From: Actinomycetota bacterium
GTDB taxonomy: Bacteria > Actinomycetota > Acidimicrobiia > Acidimicrobiales > Ilumatobacteraceae
Assembly (NCBI GenBank): GCA_963169215.1
Contig: CAUJEE010000066.1
Location: 1 to 53,505, forward strand
Reading direction: 5' to 3'
Length of the DNA: 53,505 bases
In this document: in pieces, positions 1 to 8,469 of the stretch
Position numbering within the stretch: the stretch's first letter is position 1
Layout of the letters: every line of letters begins with the position of its first letter
Position numbers and translations under genes: made by a program
The notes under the pieces: model-generated
What the model was told of the DNA's origin: nothing
What the model saw: only the letters and a program-made list of their open reading frames with translations
The model's database searches: none

Positions 1-243
1 CGAGAAGCCGTTGAAGTCCTCTCCCTGGATGCTGAACCAATTGAGCACCGAGCCGAGGATCAACAGCGCGCCTCCGGCCAGGCACAGATAGCCGGCGATC
101 GGCACGGCGGGTCGCGGTGGCTTGGCCGCCACTTGCGGGTAGGTGCCGTAACCGGGCGGCGGGGCGTACCCCGGCGCGGGCGGTGCCGGGGCGGCCGGCG
201 GCGGAGGAGGTGGAACCTGTGGGTCGGAGTTGAAGTCGCTCAT
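1..243 (-). CDS. Pro-rich N-terminus small membrane protein, truncated by window edge (paralog of the next gene)
   Basis: Reverse strand from ATG at 243 reads MSDFNSDPQVPPPPPAAPAPPAPGYAPPPGYGTYPQVAAKPPRPAVPIAGYLCLAGGALLILGSVLNWFS; open to the window edge; near-identical N-terminal plan to the gene at 269-883. Confidence 0.75.
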   Translation of the reverse strand, partial: MSDFNSDPQVPPPPPPAAPAPPAPGYAPPPGYGTYPQVAAKPPRPAVPIAGYLCLAGGALLILGSVLNWFSIQGEDFNGFS

Positions 244-268
244 GGCGGCGACTCTAGACCTTGCGCTC

Positions 269-883
269 TCAGGCGCCGAGCACCCCCGCACCGGTCGGCC
301 AGCGGCGGCGCTTGGCGAGCGTTGCGATCGCGCCGGCGAGCGACGCCACAGCGCCGACCAGCAGCACCCACAACCCCGGCCCGAGGGTGAGGGTTGCGTC
401 GGAGAGCAGATCGCCGATGTTGTCCTTGCGCTCCGAGGTGAGGGCCCACTCACCGAGCCACACGATGAGAGCCACGGACGCGAACACCACCGCGATGATT
501 GCCACCGAGAGCACTCGCTTGGCGAACAATTGGGCGATCCCGAAGCCGGCAGAGACGATGGCGAACATCATGAACGCAGCACCGGTGTTGGTGACCGTCT
601 CGAATGTCTCCGGGTCGAACGTGTCGTCGTAGCCGTTGATGTCGACGCCGTCGCCGACGAAGGTCGACTCGAACGTGTACCAGTTGAGGAACGTGGCCAC
701 AGCCATCGCGACACCACCCACGATCAGCAGCCAGGCACCCACCGGCACGGCCGGACGCGGCGGCTTGGCCGCCACCGTTGGGTAGCCGCCGTACCCCGGC
801 GGGGCGATGTAGCCGGGCGGGGGCGGAACCGCTCCAGCTGGCGGTGGAGGGGGAACCGGTGCGTTGCTGTTGAAGTCGCTCAC
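269..883 (-). CDS. Pro-rich N-terminus multi-TM membrane protein (hypothetical)
   Basis: GTG start at 883 gives VSDFNSNAPVPPPPPAG...KPPRPAVPVGAWLLIVGGVAMAVATFLNWYTFES followed by several hydrophobic segments; ends GVLGA*. Confidence 0.75.
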   Translation of the reverse strand: MSDFNSNAPVPPPPPAGAVPPPPGYIAPPGYGGYPTVAAKPPRPAVPVGAWLLIVGGVAMAVATFLNWYTFESTFVGDGVDINGYDDTFDPETFETVTNTGAAFMMFAIVSAGFGIAQLFAKRVLSVAIIAVVFASVALIVWLGEWALTSERKDNIGDLLSDATLTLGPGLWVLLVGAVASLAGAIATLAKRRRWPTGAGVLGA

Positions 884-908
884 GGCGGCGACTCTAGACC
901 GGGCGCGG

Positions 909-1949
909 TCAGGCGCCGAGCACCCACTTCGACGCGACCGCCTGATCGCGTACACGCTCGCCCAGCTCGGCCGCGATGCGGTGCACCTGTTCGGCCAGCG
1001 ACCGCGAGTGCGCGGCCAGCCCGCACTCGGGGGTGACGATCGCCTGTTGGCGCAACAACACCGGGTCGGCACCGTGCTGCACCAGTTCGCACCACATGCC
1101 CGACAGTTGCCGCCACGGCCGTTCGACGGTGGTGGCCATCGGCCCGACGGTGGGAACCACGCCCCAGGCGACGATGCCGCCGCGCTCCATGAACCGCATC
1201 AGGTAGCCGGTCGAATCGACCACCTGCGGATGCACCGGCACGCAGAGGATCGCCGGACCAGCGGCCAACTGCGACGGGATGTCGCCCAGCCCGCATACGT
1301 GCAGCCCGGACACCGCCGATGTCTCCACTGCCGCGAGCGCGCCCGAGACGAGGTCGATCGCGGTGTCGGGGGCCAGCGGGAAGCCGGCCTCCATCATCCC
1401 CGCCAACGCCGGCTCCTCCAGGATCACCACCTGGATGACACCGGGCAGGGCCGCGTCGACCGCGGCGATCAGGTGCTCGAGCCGCTCGCGCACGCAACGC
1501 ACGGCCGCCTCGAAAGCGACGCTCATCGCCACACCGGCCCGCATCAGGGCGATACCGAAGGTGACCGGGCCGACGAACTGCCACTTCACCGGGCCGGTGA
1601 AGCGCCCCTCGCGGCGGGCCACCGCGGCCCGCTCGAGGAAGGTGCGAAAGCCGACGAACGCATCGTCGGCCAGATCGGTGACCACACCAGCCAGCGGGTC
1701 GAGGCGTTGCACGTCGATGGCGATGCTGCCGTACTGCCCGACGGTGACGCCGCGCATGCCGACCATCGCCTTGTTGACGTAGCTCTCCGCCGGTGAACGG
1801 CGTGGCAGGGTGGGGATCGCCGGAATGCCCATCACGTCGAGCACGAAGTCGGCCGCCTCGCCGGCATCGAGGTGCGGCAACCCGCCGATGCCGGTGGAGG
1901 CGCCACTGGCGATCGAGCGCAGCAGGGTGCTGGTGGAGACCGGCGACAT
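909..1949 (-). CDS. Cobalamin-independent methionine synthase / uroporphyrinogen decarboxylase-like protein
   Basis: ATG at 1949 (MSPVSTSTLLRSIASGASTGIGGLPHLDAGEAADFVLDVMGIPAIPTLP...); C-terminal TPECGLA motif of the MetE/UroD-like fold. Confidence 0.7.
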   Translation of the reverse strand: MSPVSTSTLLRSIASGASTGIGGLPHLDAGEAADFVLDVMGIPAIPTLPRRSPAESYVNKAMVGMRGVTVGQYGSIAIDVQRLDPLAGVVTDLADDAFVGFRTFLERAAVARREGRFTGPVKWQFVGPVTFGIALMRAGVAMSVAFEAAVRCVRERLEHLIAAVDAALPGVIQVVILEEPALAGMMEAGFPLAPDTAIDLVSGALAAVETSAVSGLHVCGLGDIPSQLAAGPAILCVPVHPQVVDSTGYLMRFMERGGIVAWGVVPTVGPMATTVERPWRQLSGMWCELVQHGADPVLLRQQAIVTPECGLAAHSRSLAEQVHRIAAELGERVRDQAVASKWVLGA

Positions 1950-2116
1950 CGGGTTGACCTCCTTTCCGGCTACGTCTGTTGTCGGAGCCAATAGTCGCAC
2001 GGCGTGGTCGCTGACCACGAAGCGAGACATTGGGTGGTGGGTTGGACGGATGGTGCCGACACTCGCCGGCGGCGATACGTTGGCCCGATGCGGTGCCGAT
2101 CGGCAAATCTGTTGTG

Positions 2117-3007
2117 ATGCCGATCGACAAGGCGCTCGACCCGCGCACCGCCCTGTGGGCGCTGCGCGCCGCACTGGCAGGCACCGCCGCATTGGTGGGG
2201 CCCGCCCTCGCCTCGGCCGGCGACGGGCGCGCCGACCGCGCCGCGTGGCCCGCAGCGGCGCTGTGGTGGGCGCTGGTGGCAGCGCAAGTGGTGGCAGTGG
2301 TGGTGCCCGGGGCGATGGGGCTCACCGCGCTGCGCATCCTCACACCAGCGGGGGTGGTCGCCGCCGGGGGCGCGCTGGTCGGTGGCGCAGCGACCGGCGT
2401 CGGGGTCGCTGCACTGGCCACCGCGATGGTCGCCACCGCGATCGCTTTCTCGGCCGAGGCCGGCGAAGCGCTGGTGCAGGGTGCCGCCTACGGCCACGAG
2501 CGCCGCCTGCCGTTGCGCCTGCCGGTCGCCTATCTACCGGCCGCGGTGGTGGCATGGATCGTGTGGTGCGCGGCGCTGGTGTCGGCGGTGGTGCTGCTCG
2601 GCGCACACCAGTGGGCGCCCGGGACGGCAATCGCCGCAGTGGCGGTCGGTCTCACCTGGCTGCTCGCGCGCAGGCTGCACCGCTTCTCGCGCCGCTGGCT
2701 GGTGCTCGTGCCCGCGGGGATGGTGCTGCACGACCACGTGGTTCTCGGCGAGACGCTGATGGTGCCCAAGGCCAACGTGCACCGCGTCGCGCTCGCCTAT
2801 GCCGACACCCAGGCTCTCGATCTCACCGGCCCGGCCGCGGGGCACGCGCTGCAGGTGACCGTCAGCGAAATGGTGACCATCCTGCTGGCCGCGACACGGG
2901 GCGAACCGAAGGGCAAGGCGGTGCACGCCGGCGCGTTCCTGATCGCCCCTTCGCGGCCCGGTCGGGCGCTCACCGCGCTCGGCGCGGCCGGCCTGCCGGT
3001 GGCCTGA
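2117..3007 (+). CDS. Multi-TM membrane protein, hypothetical
   Basis: ATG at 2117 (MPIDKALDPRTALWALRAALAGTAALVGP...); alternating hydrophobic helices; convergent with mnmA. Confidence 0.65.
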   Translation: MPIDKALDPRTALWALRAALAGTAALVGPALASAGDGRADRAAWPAAALWWALVAAQVVAVVVPGAMGLTALRILTPAGVVAAGGALVGGAATGVGVAALATAMVATAIAFSAEAGEALVQGAAYGHERRLPLRLPVAYLPAAVVAWIVWCAALVSAVVLLGAHQWAPGTAIAAVAVGLTWLLARRLHRFSRRWLVLVPAGMVLHDHVVLGETLMVPKANVHRVALAYADTQALDLTGPAAGHALQVTVSEMVTILLAATRGEPKGKAVHAGAFLIAPSRPGRALTALGAAGLPVA

Positions 3008-3020
3008 GCCGCGGCACCCG

Positions 3021-4073
3021 TCACACGGCGATGCCGCCGCCGAGCACGAACGCGTCGGTGGGGTCGTAGAACACCACGCTCTGGCCGGGGGCCACCCGCC
3101 GCTGCGGCGCGTGCCAGCGCACTTCGCAGGATGTGCCGCCGAAATCGTCGGCGGTGAGCGTCGCCGCGGTCGTCGCCCCGTGGGCGCTGCACTGCACCCG
3201 CATCTCGGCACCGTTGCGGGGTGGGTCGTTGACCCACACGACATCACGTACCGTCATCGCTTCGCGCTGTAGCAGGGCTTCGTCGCCCACCATCACCGTC
3301 GGCGCCGGGTCGATGTGCACCACATACTGCTTCGGGCCACCCCCCGGCAGGTGCAGCCCACGTCGCTGGCCGAGGGTGACCATCTCCACCGCCGGTACCT
3401 CGCCCACCACACTTCCCTCGCTGTCGACCACCCGCGCCCGGCGGAACTCGATGCGCTCGCCGAGGAACGCCGCCCGACCGCCGTGGTCGGTGATGAAGCA
3501 CACGTCCTGGCTGTCGGGCTTGGCCGCGGTGCGCAGCCCGAGCGCGGCCGCCCGTTCGCGCACCTGTGCCTTGGTCATCGCCCCGATCGGGAACAGTGTG
3601 CGCGCCAAGTCGATGCCGGTGAGCATGTGCACCACATAGCTCTGGTCCTTGGCCGCGTCGTGGCCGCGGCCCACCCAGCACTTGCCATCGCGCTCGACGA
3701 CCGTGGCGTGGTGACCAGTGGCAACCGCGTCGAAGCCGAGCAGGTCGGCGCGCTCGCTGAGGCGATGGAACTTGATGTGCCGGTTGCACTCGATGCACGG
3801 GTTGGGTGTGAGGCCCACCCGGTGGGCGTCGACGTAGGGCGTAACCACATGCTGTTCGAAGTCGTCGGTGAAGTTGAACACGAGGTGGTCGATGCCCAGT
3901 TGCTGGGCGACGCGCCGCGCGTCGTCGACGTCGGCGATCGAGCAGCAGCCGGTGTCGCTCTCGCCACCCCACAAGCGCATGGTGATGCCCACCACCTCGT
4001 GCCCGGCGGCGAGCAGTTCGGCGGCAGCCACCGAAGAGTCGACCCCGCCGCTGAGGGCCACCAGCACCTTCAT
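3021..4073 (-). CDS. mnmA: tRNA-specific 2-thiouridylase MnmA
   Basis: MKVLVALSGGVDSSVAAAELL (PP-loop SGGVDSS), NPCIECNRHIKF and TGHHA motifs. Confidence 0.95.
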   Translation of the reverse strand: MKVLVALSGGVDSSVAAAELLAAGHEVVGITMRLWGGESDTGCCSIADVDDARRVAQQLGIDHLVFNFTDDFEQHVVTPYVDAHRVGLTPNPCIECNRHIKFHRLSERADLLGFDAVATGHHATVVERDGKCWVGRGHDAAKDQSYVVHMLTGIDLARTLFPIGAMTKAQVRERAAALGLRTAAKPDSQDVCFITDHGGRAAFLGERIEFRRARVVDSEGSVVGEVPAVEMVTLGQRRGLHLPGGGPKQYVVHIDPAPTVMVGDEALLQREAMTVRDVVWVNDPPRNGAEMRVQCSAHGATTAATLTADDFGGTSCEVRWHAPQRRVAPGQSVVFYDPTDAFVLGGGIAV

Positions 4074-5212
4074 GTAGGCCGCCGCAGCCGACGCACGGCG
4101 GCCACCACCGCCTCGACGCCACGCTCGACGTCGGCCGCGGTAGTGGTGTGACCGAGGGTGAGACGCAGCGAGCCGACGGCGAGCGCGGTGGGCACCCCCA
4201 TCGCGGCCAGCACGTGCGAGGGTTCCATCGCCCCGGCCGCGCAGGCCGAAGCCGCACTCGCGCACACGGCTGCTTCGTCGAGCATGTACAGCAGTGCCTC
4301 GTTCTCGATGCCCTCGATGCACAGGTGCGCCGAGCCGGCCACCTTGTGCGCGCGGCCGACTGTTTCGCGAACGCCGGGCAACGCGTCGATGATGCCGTCG
4401 ACGAGCGCGTCGCGCAGGTGGCGCAGGCGGGCGACCTCGTCGACGCGCTCGACGTCGGTGAGGCGCAGGGCCTCTGCCAGAGCGACGATGCCGGCCACGT
4501 TGTGCGTGCCACTGCGCCGCTCGCGTTCTTGGCCGCCGCCGATCAACAACGGGCGGAAGGCGACGCTGTTGCGGGCGAACAGCACGCCGACACCCTTGGG
4601 ACCACCGAACTTGTGCGCCGACAACGAGAGGAAATCGACGTGTGGGGTGATCGTGCGCAGATCGAGCCATGAGGCTGCCTGCACCGCGTCGGTGTGCAGC
4701 ACCGCCTTCGGGGCGTGGCGGCGCACCACCGTTGCGACGGCGGCGATGTCGTTCACCGTGCCCACCTCGTTGTTCACCGTCATCACGCTCACCACTACCG
4801 GCCGACCATCCAGCGCGTCGAGCGCGGCCGCCAGTGCGGCGAGGTCGACCGCGCCGGTGGCGGTGGTGGGCACCACCACCCCGTCGACCTTGTGCACACA
4901 TTCGAGCACGGCATGGTGCTCTGCTGCCGGACAGACCGCCACTGCCCCCGGTCGGACGGCCAGCGAGCCGAGCACGGCCGTGTTGTCGGCCTCGGTGCCG
5001 CTGCCGGTGAACACCACCTCGCCGGGGCCGCAGCCGAGCACCTCCGCCACCACGTCGCGCGCCTCGTCCACGGCCTGGCGCGTCGCGCGGGCGAAGCGGT
5101 GCGACCCCGACGGATTGGCGAAGCGCTCGGTGAGGAACGGCAGCATTGCCGCCACCGCCTCGGCACGCATCGGCGTCGTCGCCGCATGATCGAGATAGGT
5201 GAAGCCGGCCAT
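4070..5212 (-). CDS. Cysteine desulfurase (NifS/IscS family)
   Basis: MAGFTYLDHAATTPMRAEAV, VNNEVGTVND, SLSAHKFGGPKGVGVLF (PLP lysine), RRSGTHNV; 4-bp overlap with mnmA, as expected for a tRNA thiolation pair. Confidence 0.95.
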   Translation of the reverse strand: MAGFTYLDHAATTPMRAEAVAAMLPFLTERFANPSGSHRFARATRQAVDEARDVVAEVLGCGPGEVVFTGSGTEADNTAVLGSLAVRPGAVAVCPAAEHHAVLECVHKVDGVVVPTTATGAVDLAALAAALDALDGRPVVVSVMTVNNEVGTVNDIAAVATVVRRHAPKAVLHTDAVQAASWLDLRTITPHVDFLSLSAHKFGGPKGVGVLFARNSVAFRPLLIGGGQERERRSGTHNVAGIVALAEALRLTDVERVDEVARLRHLRDALVDGIIDALPGVRETVGRAHKVAGSAHLCIEGIENEALLYMLDEAAVCASAASACAAGAMEPSHVLAAMGVPTALAVGSLRLTLGHTTTAADVERGVEAVVAAVRRLRRPT

Positions 5213-5300
5213 TGCACTCAGGCTACGGATCAGGCGACCGATCGCGGATCAACGGGCGCATGGCGTGGCTCTGTCGGCATCGCTAGTGGATCTGATACTG

Positions 5301-5353
5301 GTATCCGCGTGAAACGGATATCGACTTCTGCGTGATTGTAGTATTATCCCAGC
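5301..5353 (+). promoter_or_regulatory. Putative promoter/operator of the DUF4143 ATPase gene
   Basis: AT-rich stretch directly upstream of ATG 5354; inverted repeat TATCCG-N7-CGGATA (5302-5307 / 5315-5320) and a -10-like TAGTATTAT near 5339-5347. Confidence 0.3.
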
Positions 5354-6613
5354 ATGTCGCCTACCTCGCAGAAGTACCTTTCGCGCCTTCTCGATCAGGC
5401 CTTGGCGGAGGCGATGGGCGCGTTCGCGGCCGTGATGGTGGTGGGACCACGGGCAGTCGGGAAGACAACGACCGCGGCCCGACTGGCGGCTCAGGTCGAC
5501 CGCCTGGACGTGCCCGATACCGCCGAGACCTATCAAGCCGATCCTGACGCCGCGCTTCGGCGCGCCTCTCGCCCACTGCTGATCGACGAGTGGCAAGAGG
5601 TGCCCGAGGTGTTGGCCGCAGTAAAGCGGGCCGTCGACCGCGACCGGTCGCCTGGACAGTTCATCCTCACCGGAAGCATCAGGGCGACTACCGACGTCTC
5701 TACGTGGGCGGGGACGGGCCGAGTGGTGCGGCTCGCGATGGCCCCGCTGGCCGAACGCGAACTCGCGGGCACCGCCGATCTTGCGCCGTTCGTCACGCGG
5801 GCGTCACAACAGTGGCTCGACGCCGTCCCGCGCCGGCTACCCGAGCTCGACATTGATGGCTACATGCGACTTGCCACGCGTGGCTCGTTTCCCGATCTCG
5901 CGCTCCGCTCGTTTACCGACCGACAGCGCGCGCTGTGGTTGGCCAGCTACCTCGACGACCTCGTCACCCGCGACATCGAGATGGTCGATGCACCGCGCGA
6001 TCCCGCCCGCCTGAGGCGGTACGTCTCTGCGCTGGCGCTCAATCTGGCCGGCCAACCGAGCGACGTCACGCTGGCCCGCGACGCCTCGGTCACGGTGAAG
6101 ACCGCTTCTGCGTACGAACGAGCGCTGCGCAACCTTGCCGTTCTCGAGGTGGTGCCCGCATGGACGAGCAACCGCCTCAAGCGACTCACCAAGGCAGGCA
6201 AGCGATACCTCGTCGACACCGCGCTCGCCGCCGCTGCAGCCGGCGTGACGAGCTTCGACCTATTACGCGAGTCGAACCTGCGCGGTCGATGGTTCGATGC
6301 GTTCGCCACAATGCAGGTTCGCGCCGAGTTGGCCGCGGCGTCACCGACGCCTGCCCTGCACCACCTACGCGTGGAGAGCGGTCGCCACGAGGTCGACCTG
6401 CTCATCGATCTCGGAGGGGGCCGAGTGTTCGGCCTTGAGTTCAAGGCCGGTGCTGCGCCGACCACGCGCGACGCACAGCACCTGATCTGGTTGCGCGACC
6501 AGTTGGGCAGCGCCTTTCTCGGTGGCATGGTGCTCCACGCCGGCCAGGCTGTCACCGAGCTCGGTGATCGGATCGCCGCCGTGCCACTCAGCGCGTTGTG
6601 GACCGCTCCGTGA
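5354..6613 (+). CDS. AAA-type ATP-binding protein with DUF4143-like C-terminus
   Basis: Walker A GPRAVGKTTTA, Walker B-like LLIDEWQEVP, ILTGSI, C-terminal VDLLIDLGGGRVFGLEFKAGAAP nuclease-fold-like motif. Confidence 0.85.
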   Translation: MSPTSQKYLSRLLDQALAEAMGAFAAVMVVGPRAVGKTTTAARLAAQVDRLDVPDTAETYQADPDAALRRASRPLLIDEWQEVPEVLAAVKRAVDRDRSPGQFILTGSIRATTDVSTWAGTGRVVRLAMAPLAERELAGTADLAPFVTRASQQWLDAVPRRLPELDIDGYMRLATRGSFPDLALRSFTDRQRALWLASYLDDLVTRDIEMVDAPRDPARLRRYVSALALNLAGQPSDVTLARDASVTVKTASAYERALRNLAVLEVVPAWTSNRLKRLTKAGKRYLVDTALAAAAAGVTSFDLLRESNLRGRWFDAFATMQVRAELAAASPTPALHHLRVESGRHEVDLLIDLGGGRVFGLEFKAGAAPTTRDAQHLIWLRDQLGSAFLGGMVLHAGQAVTELGDRIAAVPLSALWTAP

Positions 6614-6622
6614 CGACCGCCG

Positions 6623-7411
6623 TCATCGGCGAGCGAAGTTGGCTCGCTGGTAGCGGCTGATGACGCAGAGCAGGAAGCTCTCCGGGTGCACCTGCGGCGG
6701 CCGCTCGTGGCGCACCACCGCAGCGATGCGGCCGGCCAGGTCGAGGGCCAACGCATAACGCGCGTCGGGGCTCAGTTCGCGGTTGCGCACGAGGAACGAG
6801 CGGATGACGGTGTAGTGGCTGTCGGTCATTGCTGTCGGGTCGATGGTGGCCGCGTACTGTTCGAGGCCCGGCGGCACGGGGAACCACACCGCCTGCGGCA
6901 GGAACGAACGCCCTGGGTCGCGCACCACGATCGTGCCCGCGAGCAGGTCACCCACCCGCTGATGGCGGGAAGTGCCGAGCACGAACAGCACGCCGGTGAC
7001 CCCGATCGGGGGCAGGTAGCGATCGACCAGGCCACCCATCATCCGCAACAGCACGTGGCGCAGCCGCACCGGTGCGCCCTCGACGGTGATCGCCCGCAGG
7101 CCCATCGCTCGCTTGCCGATCGTCTGCCCCCGCCACAGCGTTTCGAACAGCACCGGATAGCCCATGGTGATGAACGCGAGCATGATCGAGAAGGCGGTCA
7201 ACGCCGACGCATCGAGCAAACCTGCCATCCCGATCACGATCGACCCCACTAGCAGCAGGCCGACCTGCACCGACAGGTCGATGATGCCCGCCAGGGCACG
7301 CGAGGCAACCCCGGCAGTCTCCAGGTCGAGCACCACCGCCTCGGGCGTGACGATGCCCTCGCTCGCCGCGGCGCCCATCCGCTCGCCCACCACGCCGTTC
7401 ACCGCAGCCAT
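6623..7411 (-). CDS. RDD family membrane protein
   Basis: VASRALAGIIDLSVQVGLLLVGS, GQTIGKRAMGLRAITVEGAPVRLRHVLLR and RVGDLLAGTIVV motifs. Confidence 0.85.
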   Translation of the reverse strand: MAAVNGVVGERMGAAASEGIVTPEAVVLDLETAGVASRALAGIIDLSVQVGLLLVGSIVIGMAGLLDASALTAFSIMLAFITMGYPVLFETLWRGQTIGKRAMGLRAITVEGAPVRLRHVLLRMMGGLVDRYLPPIGVTGVLFVLGTSRHQRVGDLLAGTIVVRDPGRSFLPQAVWFPVPPGLEQYAATIDPTAMTDSHYTVIRSFLVRNRELSPDARYALALDLAGRIAAVVRHERPPQVHPESFLLCVISRYQRANFARR

Positions 7412-7433
7412 CGTTCAACTACCCTACGCGGCG

Positions 7434-8426
7434 GTGGATCTCGACGCGTTCGTGGCAGCGCACCAGGGTGCCTGGTGGCGGCTGCAGCAACTCACCGAGA
7501 AGGCGCGCCACATCCACCAGATCGGGCCGGACGAGCTCGACGAGATGGTGCACCTGTACCAACGCACCGGCGCCAACCTGGCTCACGCGCGGGTCGAGTA
7601 CGCGGCCGACGCGATGTTGGTGAACCGTCTCACGCTGCTGGTGGGTGATGCCCACGGCGTGCTCTACGGCCAACGCGATCCGGAGGTGAAGCGCAGCCTG
7701 CTGACCTTCGCCACCGTCACCTACCCGGCCGCGATCTACGCCCTGCGGCGCTACATCGTCGTCGCCGCGTTGCTCACCTTCGTGCCCTGGGCGGCGATGC
7801 AGGTGTGGCTGTCGGTGTCGCCGGAGGCCTTCGACGTGGTGGGCCCGGAGGCCGCCACCGAGCAGTACATCGAGCAGGACTTCGAGGACTACTACTCCAA
7901 CCAGCCGTCGCAGGACTTCGCCACCCAAGTGTTCCTCAACAACATCCGCGTCGGTTTTCTCGCCTTCGCCGCGGGCATCCTGTTCTGCGTCGTCACCGCT
8001 GCTCTGCTCGCGTGGAATGGTGCCAACGGTGGCGTCGCCGGCGGTCTGTTCACCCACGTCGGTCAGAGCGACAAGTTCTGGGGGCTGATCCTGCCCCACG
8101 GCCTGCTCGAGTTGTCGGCCGTCGTGGTGGCCGGCGCGGCCGGGCTGCGCATCGGCTGGGCGATGATCGCGCCCGGCGACCGGCTGCGCTCACACGCACT
8201 CACCGAGGAGGCCCGCCGTACCGGCAGCGTGCTGGTGGGGTTGGTGGCCGCGTTCTTGCTGGCCGCGATCGTCGAGGGCTTCGTCACCGGCAAGCCGTGG
8301 CCCACCGAAGTGCGGGTGGGCATCGGCATCGGCGTGTTCTTGCTGTTCTGGGGCTGGACCATCGTCTACGTGGTGAAGGTGCGCCGCGCCGGCCGCGGCG
8401 ATTTCACCGCTGACGCCCCCCTCTGA
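7434..8426 (+). CDS. Stage II sporulation protein M-like membrane protein
   Basis: Divergent from the RDD gene; in-frame GTG at 7434 (VDLDAFVAAHQGAWWRLQQLTEKAR...); C-terminal NNIRVGFLAFAAGI...HGLLELSAVVVAGAAGLRIGWA. Confidence 0.8.
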   Translation: MDLDAFVAAHQGAWWRLQQLTEKARHIHQIGPDELDEMVHLYQRTGANLAHARVEYAADAMLVNRLTLLVGDAHGVLYGQRDPEVKRSLLTFATVTYPAAIYALRRYIVVAALLTFVPWAAMQVWLSVSPEAFDVVGPEAATEQYIEQDFEDYYSNQPSQDFATQVFLNNIRVGFLAFAAGILFCVVTAALLAWNGANGGVAGGLFTHVGQSDKFWGLILPHGLLELSAVVVAGAAGLRIGWAMIAPGDRLRSHALTEEARRTGSVLVGLVAAFLLAAIVEGFVTGKPWPTEVRVGIGIGVFLLFWGWTIVYVVKVRRAGRGDFTADAPL

Positions 8427-8469
8427 TCCGCGCCGGTCGGCGCTGGCCACGGCCCGATACCCTTGCCGC

